The position numbers were made by a program, and so were the translations under genes. Below, piece after piece: positions 1-8,560 of a stretch of 15,137 bases of DNA. Each line of letters starts with the position of its first letter. Positions within the stretch are counted from its first letter, which is position 1. The stretch covers positions 1 through 15,137 of the forward strand of contig JANSLP010000518.1 of assembly GCA_029298735.1 (NCBI GenBank). Direction: 5' to 3'. Under the pieces are notes generated by a model that saw only the letters and a list, made by a program, of their open reading frames with translations, was not told where the DNA came from and did not search any database. The stretch comes from Ophiostoma sp. CBS 140.51. Taxonomy: Eukaryota; Ascomycota; Sordariomycetes; Ophiostomatales; Ophiostomataceae.

Positions 1-430
1 CTTGTCTAAAATCCAAACCCAGAGCCCAATATCTCTACCCTTTGTAAAATCAATGAGAATAGAAAATGCCGTGATGATAATACACAATATACAGACGAGA
101 CAAAATAAACATTGATACTACTGAATAAAGGTATACCAAATATTTGCCATTTCTGAACAGATTATAAGACGCCGTAAGCAAAGCATCAAGACGTTATCTA
201 CACACAAACAGGAAGCATCATGAACATCACATACGGCACATCGCACCGCAACAGTAATCAAAATAACAACAAATCCTAGATATATCCAAAATCAAGACCA
301 CAATGAACTTTGTGTGAGTTATAGCCCTCATCTCGCTGAACGAAGCGCACTTTAAACCAAAGCCTGGAGGTGCAGATGCCCTGGTGAATCTATCATAGCC
401 ATACACAACGCCACAGCATCACGATCATAG
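1..430. other. A/T-richer left flank, no gene seen
   Basis: No credible reading frame or RNA gene is visible here. The block is rich in TpA (19 in the first 180 bases, against about 11 expected at equal base frequencies) and has AATAAA at about 106 and 124, which fungal 3' ends can use on the + strand. It differs clearly from the TpA-poor core that follows. It could be a 3' untranslated region or terminator of a neighbouring gene lying outside the window; the sequence alone cannot decide which strand. Confidence 0.5.
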
Positions 431-601
431 ACTACGTAACAACAGGAACAAAAAACCACGTGGACTTACAACAGAACTCTTCACACCGTTGGTTATTGTA
501 CATTCTATGCAGGGTTTCCTGAAAGGAGTCTTTTTGATGGTGCACCCATTTTTTAACGGCCAACAGTGAGCCAAGCATCATCACCAACATCGACTTTACA
601 C

Positions 602-626
602 CACACACACAAACACACACACACAC
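602..626. repeat. CA microsatellite
   Basis: Alternating C and A interrupted once by AAA at 611-613. It is the only dinucleotide CA array of this length in the window. A short reverse-strand frame over it reads alternating Cys and Val and is a repeat artefact. Confidence 0.9.
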
Positions 627-952
627 CGCCCGTTTACCATCTACAATCAGCCACTCTCCTCGGAGTTGCTTCTCACCTTTCTCATACAGAGATACACTAT
701 TTCATCACTCTCTCTGGCATTCTTCCGTCTCTCCGACGACCCGCCGGCCTTGCTTCGTCTTTCGTCTTCTACGAGCACCAGCACTATCGATCAAATTTCC
801 ATTGCGTAACATAGGCGTACCTGTCCATCACTTCTGTGCCATCACTTGTAGGGCTTAGGGACGCAACAATGAGACTTCAAAATAACACCCAAATAACACC
901 AAGAGGAGAGGAGATATTTGCACGATCAGCGGACATCCCTGCTCGTCACCTT

Positions 953-979
953 TCGAGTCAGTCGAGTCCGTCGAGTCCG
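953..979. repeat. 9-bp tandem repeat, three copies
   Basis: Three head-to-tail copies of TCGAGTC(A/C)G at 953-961, 962-970 and 971-979. The first copy differs from the other two by one base. Confidence 0.9.
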
Positions 980-1535
980 TTCGCACGACGGACAGACAGA
1001 GATGCCCGTGGTGCCCCTCAAAAGATGTTCACAGACTGATGTTCACACGTCCTCCCTCCAAACGGCAAAGTGATCGAGGATCACAAGAACCCAAAATAAA
1101 GCAAAGAGAGGAGACAAAAAAACGGAGGCCAACCGTGAGCCTGGACCTTGCTAGGAAGCGTCCACAGTCCACGGACAATATTGATAGTCTAGACTCCAGA
1201 CTGGTCTCTTCGCCCCTCTCTCTCGTCTCTGCCCTGTTGGTGCCTCGCCTCGTTTTCCGCTTTCCGCCTTCCCGTCAACACTGTTCACACACCCCTATTA
1301 TCCTTACTTGCCCTCCCCCTGCTTGTTGAGGTCAGCCCAGGCCAGCCTGGACTGGGAGCGATTGGACATGGCTTGAACAAGTCACCGCGAGGTACCGCGG
1401 GCTTCCCTGTCTCTTCCGTCTATGTCGTTAGAGACCGTCCCCTTTTCCCCTGCCAAGGAAAACCTGCCCTGCCAGCCCAGAAAAAGAATACGAGTGCTTG
1501 GCCCAAGCAGTGATGGGTGGCCTGTTGGAAGTGTG

Positions 1536-1572
1536 TCTCTTCTTCTCTTTCTTCCACTCCTCCCCCTCCTTC
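1536..1572 (+). other. Polypyrimidine tract
   Basis: 36 of 37 bases are C or T; the exception is A at 1556. Such tracts can mark fungal promoters or form triplex DNA. TACGGAGTA follows 11 bases later. Function is not shown by the sequence. Confidence 0.6.
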
Positions 1573-1582
1573 ACACAGCCAC

Positions 1583-1591
1583 TACGGAGTA
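1583..1591. promoter_or_regulatory. TACGGAGTA motif, copy 1
   Basis: This 9-mer is the exact reverse complement of TACTCCGTA at 14721-14729 near the other end of the window. The motif is familiar from intergenic DNA of filamentous ascomycetes, from my general recollection. No binding protein is assigned. Confidence 0.35.
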
Positions 1592-1856
1592 TTTTCCTGC
1601 ACAAGAACAACAACAACCATTCAACTTTACCTGATCTTGACAAGCCGCTACTACACTAACGATCGGGCTGGTTGGGCTGGGCTGTTTAATTTTACTTTTT
1701 GAACCGTTTCTCCAACTGAAGCGTGCGGCTGGCAACAGCAACTCAGGCGGTGGCCGTTGCTCAGACCTGTTGTAATCTCTTGATCTCCTCACTTTCTTTG
1801 TTCTCTGGCCTAGCTCATCAAACAGTTTTCCATCCAACGTTCGCTTCGCGTTGTTT

Positions 1857-1886
1857 GTAGTCTCGTACTACCGGCACTTTTGTGCC
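1857..1886. repeat. Two adjacent short hairpins
   Basis: GTAGT at 1857-1861 pairs with ACTAC at 1867-1871. Directly after it, GGCAC at 1873-1877 pairs with GTGCC at 1882-1886 around a TTTT loop. Each stem is only 5 bp, so chance is a real possibility, although the tight pairing of two is unusual. No U-run follows that would suggest a terminator. Confidence 0.4.
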
Positions 1887-1919
1887 TTCTACGGGCCTTC
1901 TATGCAGTGTTCTTTTCCA

Positions 1920-1934
1920 AAGTGCACGCGTATT
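1920..1934. promoter_or_regulatory. AAGTGCACGCGTATT element with MCB-like core
   Basis: It matches 13346-13360 at 14 of 15 positions. It contains the palindromes GTGCAC and ACGCGT, the latter equal to the MluI cell-cycle box bound by MBF-type (Mbp1/Swi6) factors in fungi. The second copy has ACGCAT and so lacks the full box. A single hexamer match is weak evidence for function. Confidence 0.3.
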
Positions 1935-2486
1935 CCATTTTTATTAGATTTTGCTAGATCTCAGTTTCTTATGTCCTCTTTCAGCCACTGCCGCGTGGCC
2001 ACCAGCAACAGAAGCAACAACTAACACCTAGTTTGGGGAATGTTTATTCAATATTCCTTCACTGCTTTCTATCTCCGCGGCCAGATACACAGTAAGATAC
2101 GCCCTTCAGTCTTCACCGAAGAGACGTCTGTTCTCCTCGCCACCGCACAGGCTCTCTGTAGGAGATAGGGGCAGAGGGGCCTTTTACAAGGCTCGCCAGG
2201 AGACCTTCTCCATCGAAAGCAAGTGCCAGCATAACGCCCGAGAGGCCCGTAAATAAAAGATACTCGAGAGATACTTTCGACTTTTTCTGCGTGCCAGATC
2301 CGGCACCGTTTTCTCTTCAGCACTTTATTTCTAGTTTACAGGCCTGGCCATGTCTGTTCTCAAAACAACAGTGCTCCAAAGGCAGTGCTCTAAGTTGCTA
2401 GCCAGGGCTCTCTGACGGATGAGAACACCTGGGGCAGAAGGTTGCAGGATGCAAGGAAGGAGAGGTTTCCCCGGGATTAGCTTCTT

Positions 2487-2502
2487 ACTCTGCAGGCAGA
2501 GT
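2487..2502. repeat. Near-perfect palindrome ACTCTGC-AG-GCAGAGT
   Basis: Seven-base arms at 2487-2493 and 2496-2502 separated by AG. It could bind a dimeric factor or be a chance match; several palindromes of this size are expected by chance in 15 kb. Confidence 0.4.
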
Positions 2503-2677
2503 GCACACACAGAAAGTTACGTTGCTTGGATCGAGAAATGATCAGCGCAGGAAATTCAAACTGTTGATTTTTGAATTTTTGGGGGGCTTGCTCTTCCATT
2601 GCTCCAAAAATCACTAGCAAAACCTTGATTTTTACGGTGGAGCCCTAAATTCAGGCACCGGACGCCGTTTCCTTTTC

Positions 2678-2710
2678 TTCCCACGCTCTTCCCACGCTTC
2701 CACGCTTCCA
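2678..2710. repeat. Degenerate tandem repeat of TTCCCACGCT
   Basis: Successive units of 11, 10 and 8 bases begin at 2678, 2689 and 2699, all ending in CACGCT, with a partial fourth. This looks like replication slippage. Confidence 0.8.
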
Positions 2711-2753
2711 GGAGGCAAGGAGGTGGAGGACTTTGGAGCCCAGTTAAGAACTA

Positions 2754-2768
2754 ACACGCGCGCGCGTG
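2754..2768. repeat. Z-DNA-prone palindrome
   Basis: A 15-base run of strictly alternating purine and pyrimidine. Positions 2755-2768 form a perfect 14-bp palindrome with a (CG)5 centre flanked by CA and TG. The 13-mer GCGCGCGCGTGAG at 2758-2770 recurs exactly at 9293-9305. Alternating CG favours the left-handed helix; whether it forms in the cell is unknown. Confidence 0.7.
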
Positions 2769-3321
2769 AGACTTGGATTCCCCACAGATTTTCACTCTCC
2801 CTGTTGCCGCCGAAGACACCTAGGCAAGCTGAAGGGGAACATAGGAATATCGCCGAACAACTTCCACCGCCTTTGCCTTTCGAGGGAAAGGGTAGGAGGG
2901 GCAGGAACAATAGGAAGATGGGTAATAGAAGGGAAGATGAAAACTGTTCCTCTCTCACCCTCAAGACGATATTGCAAATTTGAGCAGAGACCAGTTCTCG
3001 GCGAGTGTGTACGCTACCCCCCATCTGTTCTCTTTGACTTCCTCTGGCCTCGTTGTTAGGACGACTGCCAATATCCTCGGCCATGAATCAGTCGAGACCG
3101 GTCTGTCTGCCAATGTTGAAGAAAGCCTGTTCGCGCGCTGGCTGGAAGGAAAGAGGAAAATAGGACAGAGCGGCCTTCCTTCCCGCGACGTCCGCGATCG
3201 TGACAGCAAACACGTCCGAGGCATGTCTGAGAAGGCAGAGATTTTCGTAGCAAGATATTTTTTACTCTTGTTCAACTTTGTGGGCCTTTCATCATGAGCC
3301 GGGGAACCCAGCAGCTTGGGC

Positions 3322-3339
3322 AGGCGCCGGCGCGCGCCT
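3322..3339. repeat. GC-rich inverted repeat
   Basis: AGGCGC at 3322-3327 pairs with GCGCCT at 3334-3339 around a GC-rich 6-base loop. It is among the most CpG-dense spots in the window. Confidence 0.45.
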
Positions 3340-3530
3340 ACTTGAATGAAGCCAAAACAGCGTCGTTCGTAGTCCACCTGTAGTCGAGAGACAAAATCCC
3401 AAGAAAACGAGTTGTAGGTCCAACGCTATGGGTGAGACATTTGCGAGGCGAAAGCCTGCCAGACTGCTGGAATGGTCCAGATCCAGCTTAAAAAAGGCGA
3501 GTAAAAGTGGGCGAGACAAAAGCAACGGCT

Positions 3531-3553
3531 TCTGGAGTTCTGGAGTTTTGGAG
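3531..3553. repeat. 8-bp tandem repeat TCTGGAGT
   Basis: Two perfect copies at 3531-3538 and 3539-3546, followed by a partial third copy (TTTGGAG) up to 3553. Confidence 0.85.
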
Positions 3554-3940
3554 CTCTCCCCTAAACAAGACGATAAAGTCTTTTGTAGCGTGGTTTGCTG
3601 GTATCATAGATAGCGTGTATCCCAGTATCTCGGCGTGCGGAATTTGAGATCGAATTTTCAAAATTGTCGTGATGCCTTGGAACGGACTGGACCCGCGCAC
3701 CAGTTTTTGCCGGCGTGAGACACGATTATAGGTCATCAGAAAATAGACGCGCACCTTGTGGGCATCTGATGTTGTTAGTCCAGTCCCAGCGGACTGGCCC
3801 CGATCTCATTCTCATTTTGTTGTCGATTTTCCTGCAAGATTCAGGCACACCTGGGCAGGTAGTGTGCATCGGGGTGTCAGGGACAGCGAATAGCTGAGAC
3901 CGCCTCGTGTGCTCATAAAAAACAAACGGCGCTGGCGAAA

Positions 3941-4002
3941 GACCGTCCGACCTTGGACCGGAATGGGATTGTCGTCTTTTCTTATTTGCGGACCGTCCAA
4001 GG
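3941..4002. promoter_or_regulatory. GACCGTCC / CGGACCG cluster
   Basis: GACCGTCC occurs at 3941-3948 and again 50 bp later at 3991-3998. CCTTGGA at 3951-3957 is inverted as TCCAAGG at 3996-4002. CGGACCG at 3989-3995 is an inverted CGG pair with a one-base spacer, the general layout recognised by fungal Zn2Cys6 factors. The clustering makes it a candidate control element; no specific factor can be named. Confidence 0.3.
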
Positions 4003-4211
4003 AGGACCAGACCACAACTAAGAGACACCATTCCGGGACACCATCAAGGCCTGGGCCATTCGCAGAAACAGACCGTCGAGTTGCCCAAAGCCTGTCCCGC
4101 TTAGCCGTGTTGTCTATATGGTAGCACACTGCGCTCGACCATGAGACAAAGGATGGCTTTCTTTGTTCTGTCGATGTCATGAAGCCGCTTTTCCTGACAA
4201 TTCCATATTTT

Positions 4212-4225
4212 GCGACGACGACGAC
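4212..4225. repeat. GAC trinucleotide run
   Basis: GC followed by four copies of GAC. It is short, and no coding context supports a poly-Asp or poly-Thr tract. Confidence 0.8.
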
Positions 4226-4549
4226 ACTTGTCGTTGACAAAAAAGGACCATCGGCCTCAGCTCCGTGCCTCCGCAAAAAGCAACGATGTCATGCAAAAAC
4301 CTCATCCGCTTTCAGCCCTCTGAACAAGGCAAAAGACCAGGCTACGGAACATAAAATCCTGCCGGCTTGTCGGCGTTATGAGGCGCCCTTTCTCTCACGG
4401 AATCGAGATTGAGATTAGAATGCAAGATGAAGTGGAAACAAACGGTCAATAAAACGGTTGAAAAGGGGGAAGTAAAAGGGGATGGGAGAATGCTGAGCAA
4501 GGTGCGAAAGATGGATTGAAAGATGCAAGAAAAGGGGGCAAACAATATT

Positions 4550-4580
4550 GAAGCAAAAAGGAAGCAAAAGAAAGCAAAAG
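4550..4580. repeat. 10-bp tandem repeat GAAGCAAAAG
   Basis: Three imperfect copies of 10 or 11 bases beginning at 4550, 4561 and 4571, in an A-rich context. Confidence 0.75.
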
Positions 4581-5057
4581 AAACAAATGACCTGTAGTTT
4601 TGTTGTTCGGTGGGCCGGAATAACGGTGATTTCAACAGTCAATAGTGCTCTGTATTACTTTTGTAAACAGCAATGCTCGTTGTCCTGCTTCTGCAAAAAG
4701 CAAGTAAGCACGTCGCGTACGCGGCAGTGAAATTGCAGACGCGAAAAACGAGGCCTGAACAAGAACACCAGCTCAGAACAAAAAGGTTAGTCGTGCCCGA
4801 ACAAGGAAATCAACTCAACACACAGCTTGCTTTTCCTCAGGGGCTACTCCTGAAGAAGGCATGCATTGTGTCGAGGCTAGGAGAGAAGACAATTCGCCTA
4901 ACCGGCGCTAGAACGAAGAGAAAATCTTGGAAAGTCGAGCAACACCGCGTGGGCCGTTGAAAAGAAACCGGATCGACAGGGCGAACTGCTTGATGGGGGC
5001 ATAAGGCGGACAGTTGTGACAGCCGCTGGGCAAAGAGGCAAAGAAGTGTGACAGGAC

Positions 5058-5073
5058 AAAAAAAAAAAAAAAA
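5058..5073. repeat. A16 homopolymer
   Basis: Sixteen consecutive A residues, the longest homopolymer in the window. I see no target-site duplication or 3' gene remnant that would make it a retroposed poly(A) tail. Confidence 0.9.
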
Positions 5074-5130
5074 CGAAAAAGAGATGATCCGGCAACAAAA
5101 CATGTGGGGAAAGCCTCGCGCCCGGCGAGG

Positions 5131-5634
5131 TCAACGATTGCGTTTTGGACCACTTCTCCTTGATTTTAGCACACGTTTTTGCTCCATCACCTCCGAGGTT
5201 GGTGTTGAAAAGGCACCAGAAGTAAATACAGGGCTGCCGAGGGCTGGTGATGCGTTGACCCATCTTGTTGCAAGAAGAAAGGGCCATATCCCAGCATCCG
5301 ATGTATCCGCTCGTTTGGAGGTTGTGTCCGCCTCCGCCGTCTTTGTCGCAGTGACGCATCGATCGGGCGCGGTCCAAGCTTGTCCCTCATCCACAGCGGG
5401 AGATAATCTTCTTCTCGTATTATCCTTTGTCCTCGCCGCGGGTCGTTGGGTCATGGTGACGACAACATGCAGTACGCGAGATGGCCAAATTTGATGGGGA
5501 ACCACTAAAAGGGGAGAGGAACGAGCGCTGTGCAACGACAGTGAACTGGGAACAGCCCGTATTCTTTTTGATTTCTGATGAAAAAGACTGAGATGCGATT
5601 GAGTGGCGAGAGCGAGAGAGGCTGTTGTCTGCAT
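5131..5634 (-). CDS. Candidate orphan ORF, 167 aa, unconfirmed
   Basis: Not recognised. It is an ATG-initiated frame with the start at 5632-5634 (reverse strand) and a TGA stop. The product would be basic and rich in Ser, Thr and Arg, with no signal peptide, membrane helix or known motif that I can identify. A competing + strand frame of similar length covers 5084-5494, so at most one is real. TpA depletion makes frames of this length common here. Codon third positions show no clear bias. Confidence 0.1.
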   Translation of the reverse strand: MQTTASLALATQSHLSLFHQKSKRIRAVPSSLSLHSARSSPLLVVPHQIWPSRVLHVVVTMTQRPAARTKDNTRRRLSPAVDEGQAWTAPDRCVTATKTAEADTTSKRADTSDAGIWPFLLATRWVNASPALGSPVFTSGAFSTPTSEVMEQKRVLKSRRSGPKRNR

Positions 5635-5639
5635 GGGAA

Positions 5640-5830
5640 ATTGCTTTGGCTTGGCATTAAACCTGGTGGTATTTTCTGGGTTGACTGTGGCCTGTTACTT
5701 TATTGCTTTTTGTGAGTTGAACATTTTGGCCAGTCGCATTCGTTCAACTGACACGGCTGTGGGTTTTGCTGCGGGTTTGCAAGGAGACAAGGTTGCACAG
5801 CTATTCCACGGCGTAGAACGTCGTACCCAG
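5640..5830. other. Short T/G-rich segment, no gene supported
   Basis: A + strand frame of 66 codons from an ATG at 5633 reads a hydrophobic peptide in this T-rich stretch. There is no supporting motif or start context, and the segment is better read as non-coding spacer before the A-rich block that follows. Confidence 0.35.
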
Positions 5831-6290
5831 TAGAGAATGGAGAACAACAAACAAAACTTCCATTCCAATGCATAACGAAATCATAAGAAAGCGAAAGCAG
5901 AGAGCCACAAAACCCACGCACAAGGCAACGTGGGTAAGGGGAAAGGGGAGCAGCGATGCACACAAACGAAGAGGGGAACGAACCAAAAAAAGGGGACGAA
6001 AAGGGACCGAAGAGACGCTGCGCAGGTACAAAAGCAACTTAAAGCAAAGAGCAAAGCAGTGAAAGGTTGGACTGCAGTCAACCAACCACAACCGAAATCG
6101 CCGAAAAAGCGCTGTCACCGTTGCATTCTGGCAAAGAAAGCCGAGCCAAAAGTCAAAAAGCCATTGCACAGCAGCAACGAACCAGAGGGATCAGAGGGGG
6201 GAACCAGAGAAACGGAAGGGAGAAACAAACAAAACAATCACAAAACGGCACAACCAACCATTGACAGCACACGAAAAAGGCCGAAACGAG
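5830..6290. other. Extreme A-rich, T-poor block
   Basis: In 5881-6060 I count 79 A and only 10 T in 180 bases. A stretch of 61 nt (5958-6018) has no T at all, and another of 46 nt (6192-6237) also has none. A + strand frame across it reads Lys/Arg/Gln-rich sequence but has no ATG, only a GTG at 5930, so it is not a credible eukaryotic CDS. The composition resembles long C/A-rich 5' leaders of fungal mRNAs reading rightwards, or a U/C-rich transcript from the other strand. Confidence 0.6.
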
Positions 6291-6776
6291 CGCTGGTTTG
6301 TTTGGAGTGGACGTATTTGTTCAGTCTCTCAGGAACACAGAGCCATTCGCGTGCAAGTTTGTGGGCTTGAGTGGACTTGAATGGCTGGGTGTGTCGTCAC
6401 GGTATATGTGAGTTTGGGCCTTGCGTAATATAGGTTGCACGCGGAGAATGGGTGAGGGTCCGAGTGTCCAGCTCCCAGGTCAAAGCAAGCTTTGCCAGAA
6501 GAGAGTAAACGACCTGAGCACCTCTGCACCACTTATCATACAGTGCCATTCGTTTGGTCAGTTGGTTGCTTTTGGTTGTCTTTTGGTCATTTTGGCCGTC
6601 TTGACGTTGCGTCTGGCACCGTCTGGCAGCATTTTTGCTGGAGCCAGCCACGTAAGACTTTTGTGCGGGCAACTATCGTGAAGGGGAATAGTGAGTTGAC
6701 GATTTGGGATTGGGAGGTGGTGAAAGGTGACAGAAAGAGGGAAGAGGGGAAAAGAAAGAGATGAGCAAGGGGCTGC
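6290..6776. other. T/G-rich spacer, no gene seen
   Basis: It contains repeated TTGGT words at about 6550-6600 and a 10-bp tandem repeat, then turns purine-rich at about 6700-6770. No frame has a recognisable product. Confidence 0.4.
6610..6629. repeat. 10-bp tandem duplication CGTCTGGCA(C/G)
   Basis: Two adjacent copies, 6610-6619 and 6620-6629, differing only in the last base. Confidence 0.85.
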
Positions 6777-7481
6777 TCACACGATAGAAAGAGGAAAAGA
6801 CAAAAAAGAATCGAAACGTGAAATCAGCGCGATGGCCATCTGAAATTCCAAAAATAACAATAGGGCTGCCGGTTTAAGTGGAATTGTTGCTTGTTCGACT
6901 GCCGTGACAGTGATGAGAAACACCAATATCATAAAAGGCCGAGGGAAGAAATGACCAAGGACTTGAGGAGGCACGAAGTTGGAGCAATGCCCCTCAAAAA
7001 GAAAGATATCAGATGGATGCAGGCCCTCGTCCGGGTTAGGTTTGTCCAGAGATTTTTCGTTTTGTGAGGAAGATGCTGGTCGAGCCTGGTCTTTGGTCTT
7101 TGGTTCTGTCTGTTGCTTGTCCCCCTGGTCGTTGATCATGGCCGACGGTCCCGTCCCCGAGACTTTCAAGTTGCACACGACAGGAACTGAAAATAGAAAC
7201 TCTCCTCCCGCATCCCGCATCCTACAGCGTACAAGGCCCAGGGCTTGTTGTGCGCTGGCCGTATTTTTGGTATCTGCACCTTGTGTGTCGTCGTATGGGC
7301 GAGGGAGGGAGTACCATAGACCCAGGAGCCCTCTTTTTGAGCGATAATAGTCTCTTTCGTCATCTTTTTCTTGCGGCTTTTTCAGTAAATCAACATCGTG
7401 TATGCAATCCTCCGTTTCACGACACGAGGGCTGGACGGGTCGAGCTTCGCCGCCGTGGAATCTTCGAGTCACCGGAGACAT
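6777..7481 (-). CDS. Candidate orphan ORF, 234 aa, longest ATG frame
   Basis: Not recognised. The open frame extends upstream to 7694, but that start is TTG; the first ATG is at 7479-7481, giving 234 codons and a TGA at 6777-6779. The middle is hydrophilic, rich in Asp, Lys, Gln and Ser. The C-terminal end has two hydrophobic stretches, about residues 183-195 and 205-220, that could be membrane segments or simply reflect T-rich DNA. Codon third positions show no C preference, unlike most expressed fungal genes. With TAA and TAG depleted, a frame this long is not improbable by chance. No introns or promoter could be assigned. Confidence 0.17.
   Translation of the reverse strand: MSPVTRRFHGGEARPVQPSCRETEDCIHDVDLLKKPQEKDDERDYYRSKRGLLGLWYSLPRPYDDTQGADTKNTASAQQALGLVRCRMRDAGGEFLFSVPVVCNLKVSGTGPSAMINDQGDKQQTEPKTKDQARPASSSQNEKSLDKPNPDEGLHPSDIFLFEGHCSNFVPPQVLGHFFPRPFMILVFLITVTAVEQATIPLKPAALLLFLEFQMAIALISRFDSFLSFPLSIV
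7088..7101. repeat. GGTCTTT tandem duplication
   Basis: Two perfect 7-bp copies, 7088-7094 and 7095-7101. Confidence 0.75.
7207..7220. repeat. CCCGCAT tandem duplication
   Basis: Two perfect 7-bp copies, 7207-7213 and 7214-7220. Both fall inside the 6777-7481 frame; a 7-bp insertion would shift frame, so slippage here would be harmful if that frame were coding. Confidence 0.8.
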
Positions 7482-7580
7482 ATTTCTTCTTTTCGGCTTC
7501 CGGCTTCGCTGTCGGTGCAAAGAAAGTGGACTACATCGAGAGATGGGAAGATGGATCCTCTTCAGCCCTCTTGATGACCC

Positions 7581-7587
7581 TATATAT
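7581..7587. promoter_or_regulatory. Possible TATA box
   Basis: TATATAT, one of the few such words in the TpA-poor core. It lies 94 bp upstream of the ATG at 7481 on the reverse strand, a plausible distance for a leftward promoter, and this is the only contextual support for the 234-aa frame. A-T palindromes read the same on both strands, so direction is not fixed. Confidence 0.25.
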
Positions 7588-7694
7588 TTCCTGTTTGATT
7601 GTACACAGCAAAATAATGTGCCGTGATTTGATCTCAAGGTCAGCCCACCGAGATGGTGAGGCGATCCGGCTTGTATACTGGCAGGAAAAAGCAA

Positions 7695-8560
7695 AGAAGC
7701 AGCAAAAGGCTTCGAGGGACTCTTTGTGGTTTTTGAGGCCGTCGATGGCTAGCACATCTGGTAAAATTGGATGTGGCCTGCAAAAGGACGCTGGTCAGGC
7801 TATCGGGGGCGTGTGTTTACGTCGTACGACAGGCAAATTCTGCCCTCGATTTGTGCCTGGCCGCAGTTCGTGATGGTCTGTTCTCGTTCTCTTTCTCCGT
7901 GTTAGTCAACAACCAGACTTGGACTTGCGTACCCCTCTTGGCCAGAACGCGGAGCACAGACGGCCGTGAAATTAAGTGCTCAGGACTCTTCAAGCCAGTG
8001 TGGCCCACGTGAATGGAGGGGGTTAGTGAAGAAAACGAGGAGTAGTGCCCCAAAAGGAGGCAAAAGAGAAACGGGATGTTCCCTGTGCCGTGGACCAAGT
8101 CGAGCACTTACACGAGTCTATTGACAAAATAGCGGGTGTTTTGTTGGCTTGTTGGCAGACGGTGCCTGGGTTAGTGCATTGGCAGTTAAGAAAGATGGCG
8201 TTTTTTTGCTGAAGAAAAAATCGAGGCCATGATGGAGCTGGCTGAAAAGGACCCGAAAAGGAGGTCAAAGCGGAAATCTGCTCAAGAGCAGGTTTTCTTC
8301 ACCAAAAAGTCGTGAGGTAATACAAAGTTTCTTGTTGTGGGAAGGCACGATCGAGGCTACTGAGTATGTGGGCAGGTACGGCTGCTCCGAGGAAGGCACG
8401 GTCGCTTCGTGCCTGCCATCACCGAATGACTGAGAGAACGAGGCAGGTGCGGAAGTCACCATGGTACCTGACGCTTGCTATTTGGTTCATGCGCCACCCA
8501 TTCAACTAATTGAGTCCGTCAACAAACTACCTGTGAAAAGAGAGCAGAGATGTAATTTCA
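7695..8560. other. Gene-poor spacer
   Basis: No supported gene. Around 8019-8112 the reverse strand has GTAAGT, then CACTAAC about 85 nt later, which resembles a donor and branch point, but the expected CAG or TAG acceptor is not found nearby. Overlapping frames on both strands show no motifs. Confidence 0.4.
8341..8414. repeat. Direct repeat GAAGGCACG(A/G)TCG with hairpin
   Basis: The 13-mer at 8341-8353 recurs with one change at 8392-8404, 51 bp later. The second copy also forms a hairpin: AGGCACG at 8394-8400 pairs with CGTGCCT at 8408-8414 around a 7-base loop. Confidence 0.65.

Larger units (their letters stand above)
430..2340. other. Pyrimidine-rich gene-poor block
   Basis: The + strand is dominated by C and T, with tracts at about 1198-1330 and 1536-1572. 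Open frames here are short, low in complexity and mostly read repeats or pyrimidine tracts. Such tracts are common around transcription starts of fungal genes, so the block could contain promoter or 5' untranslated sequence reading rightwards. No splice site set or start codon could be tied to a recognisable protein. Confidence 0.5.
2340..4400. other. Mixed gene-poor block with short tandem repeats
   Basis: No strand is consistently enriched for one base and no family motif is seen in any frame. TpA is scarce: 8 in 3901-4260, against about 22 expected at equal base frequencies, while CpG is at 27. Several overlapping frames of 90-154 codons on both strands are expected from that loss of TAA and TAG. 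The block is best described as intergenic or non-coding transcribed DNA. Confidence 0.5.
4400..5100. other. A-rich, T-poor block
   Basis: The + strand is mainly A and G, with repeats of GAAGCAAAAG and an A16 run at 5058-5073. Reverse-strand frames read Phe/Leu-rich low-complexity peptides, which is what T-rich complement gives. No gene is recognised. If transcribed leftwards, the RNA would be U/C-rich; if rightwards, A-rich as in many fungal 5' leaders. Confidence 0.5.

Noticed and set aside
840..860. Telomere-like TAGGGCTTAGGG
   Set aside because: Only two imperfect units, with no array and no telomerase RNA context.
2632..3084. Reverse ATG frame of 150 aa
   Set aside because: It runs through tandem repeats and the CG palindrome, and other frames of similar length overlap it on both strands.
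4786..4910. Intron candidate GTTAGT to CGCTAG with CTAAC
   Set aside because: The donor is weak and the flanking sequence is not coding in any convincing frame.
5058..5073. A16 run as the tail of a retroposed element
   Set aside because: No target-site duplication and no recognisable element upstream.
5930..6370. Lys/Arg/Gln-rich frame of 146 codons, + strand
   Set aside because: It contains no ATG at all; the start is GTG. The composition follows from the T-poor DNA.
7250..7873. Open frame of 207 codons, + strand
   Set aside because: It opens at GTG, has no early ATG, overlaps the reverse 6777-7694 frame and shows no motif.
8019..8112. Reverse-strand intron signals GTAAGT and CACTAAC
   Set aside because: No CAG or TAG acceptor at a suitable distance after the branch point.
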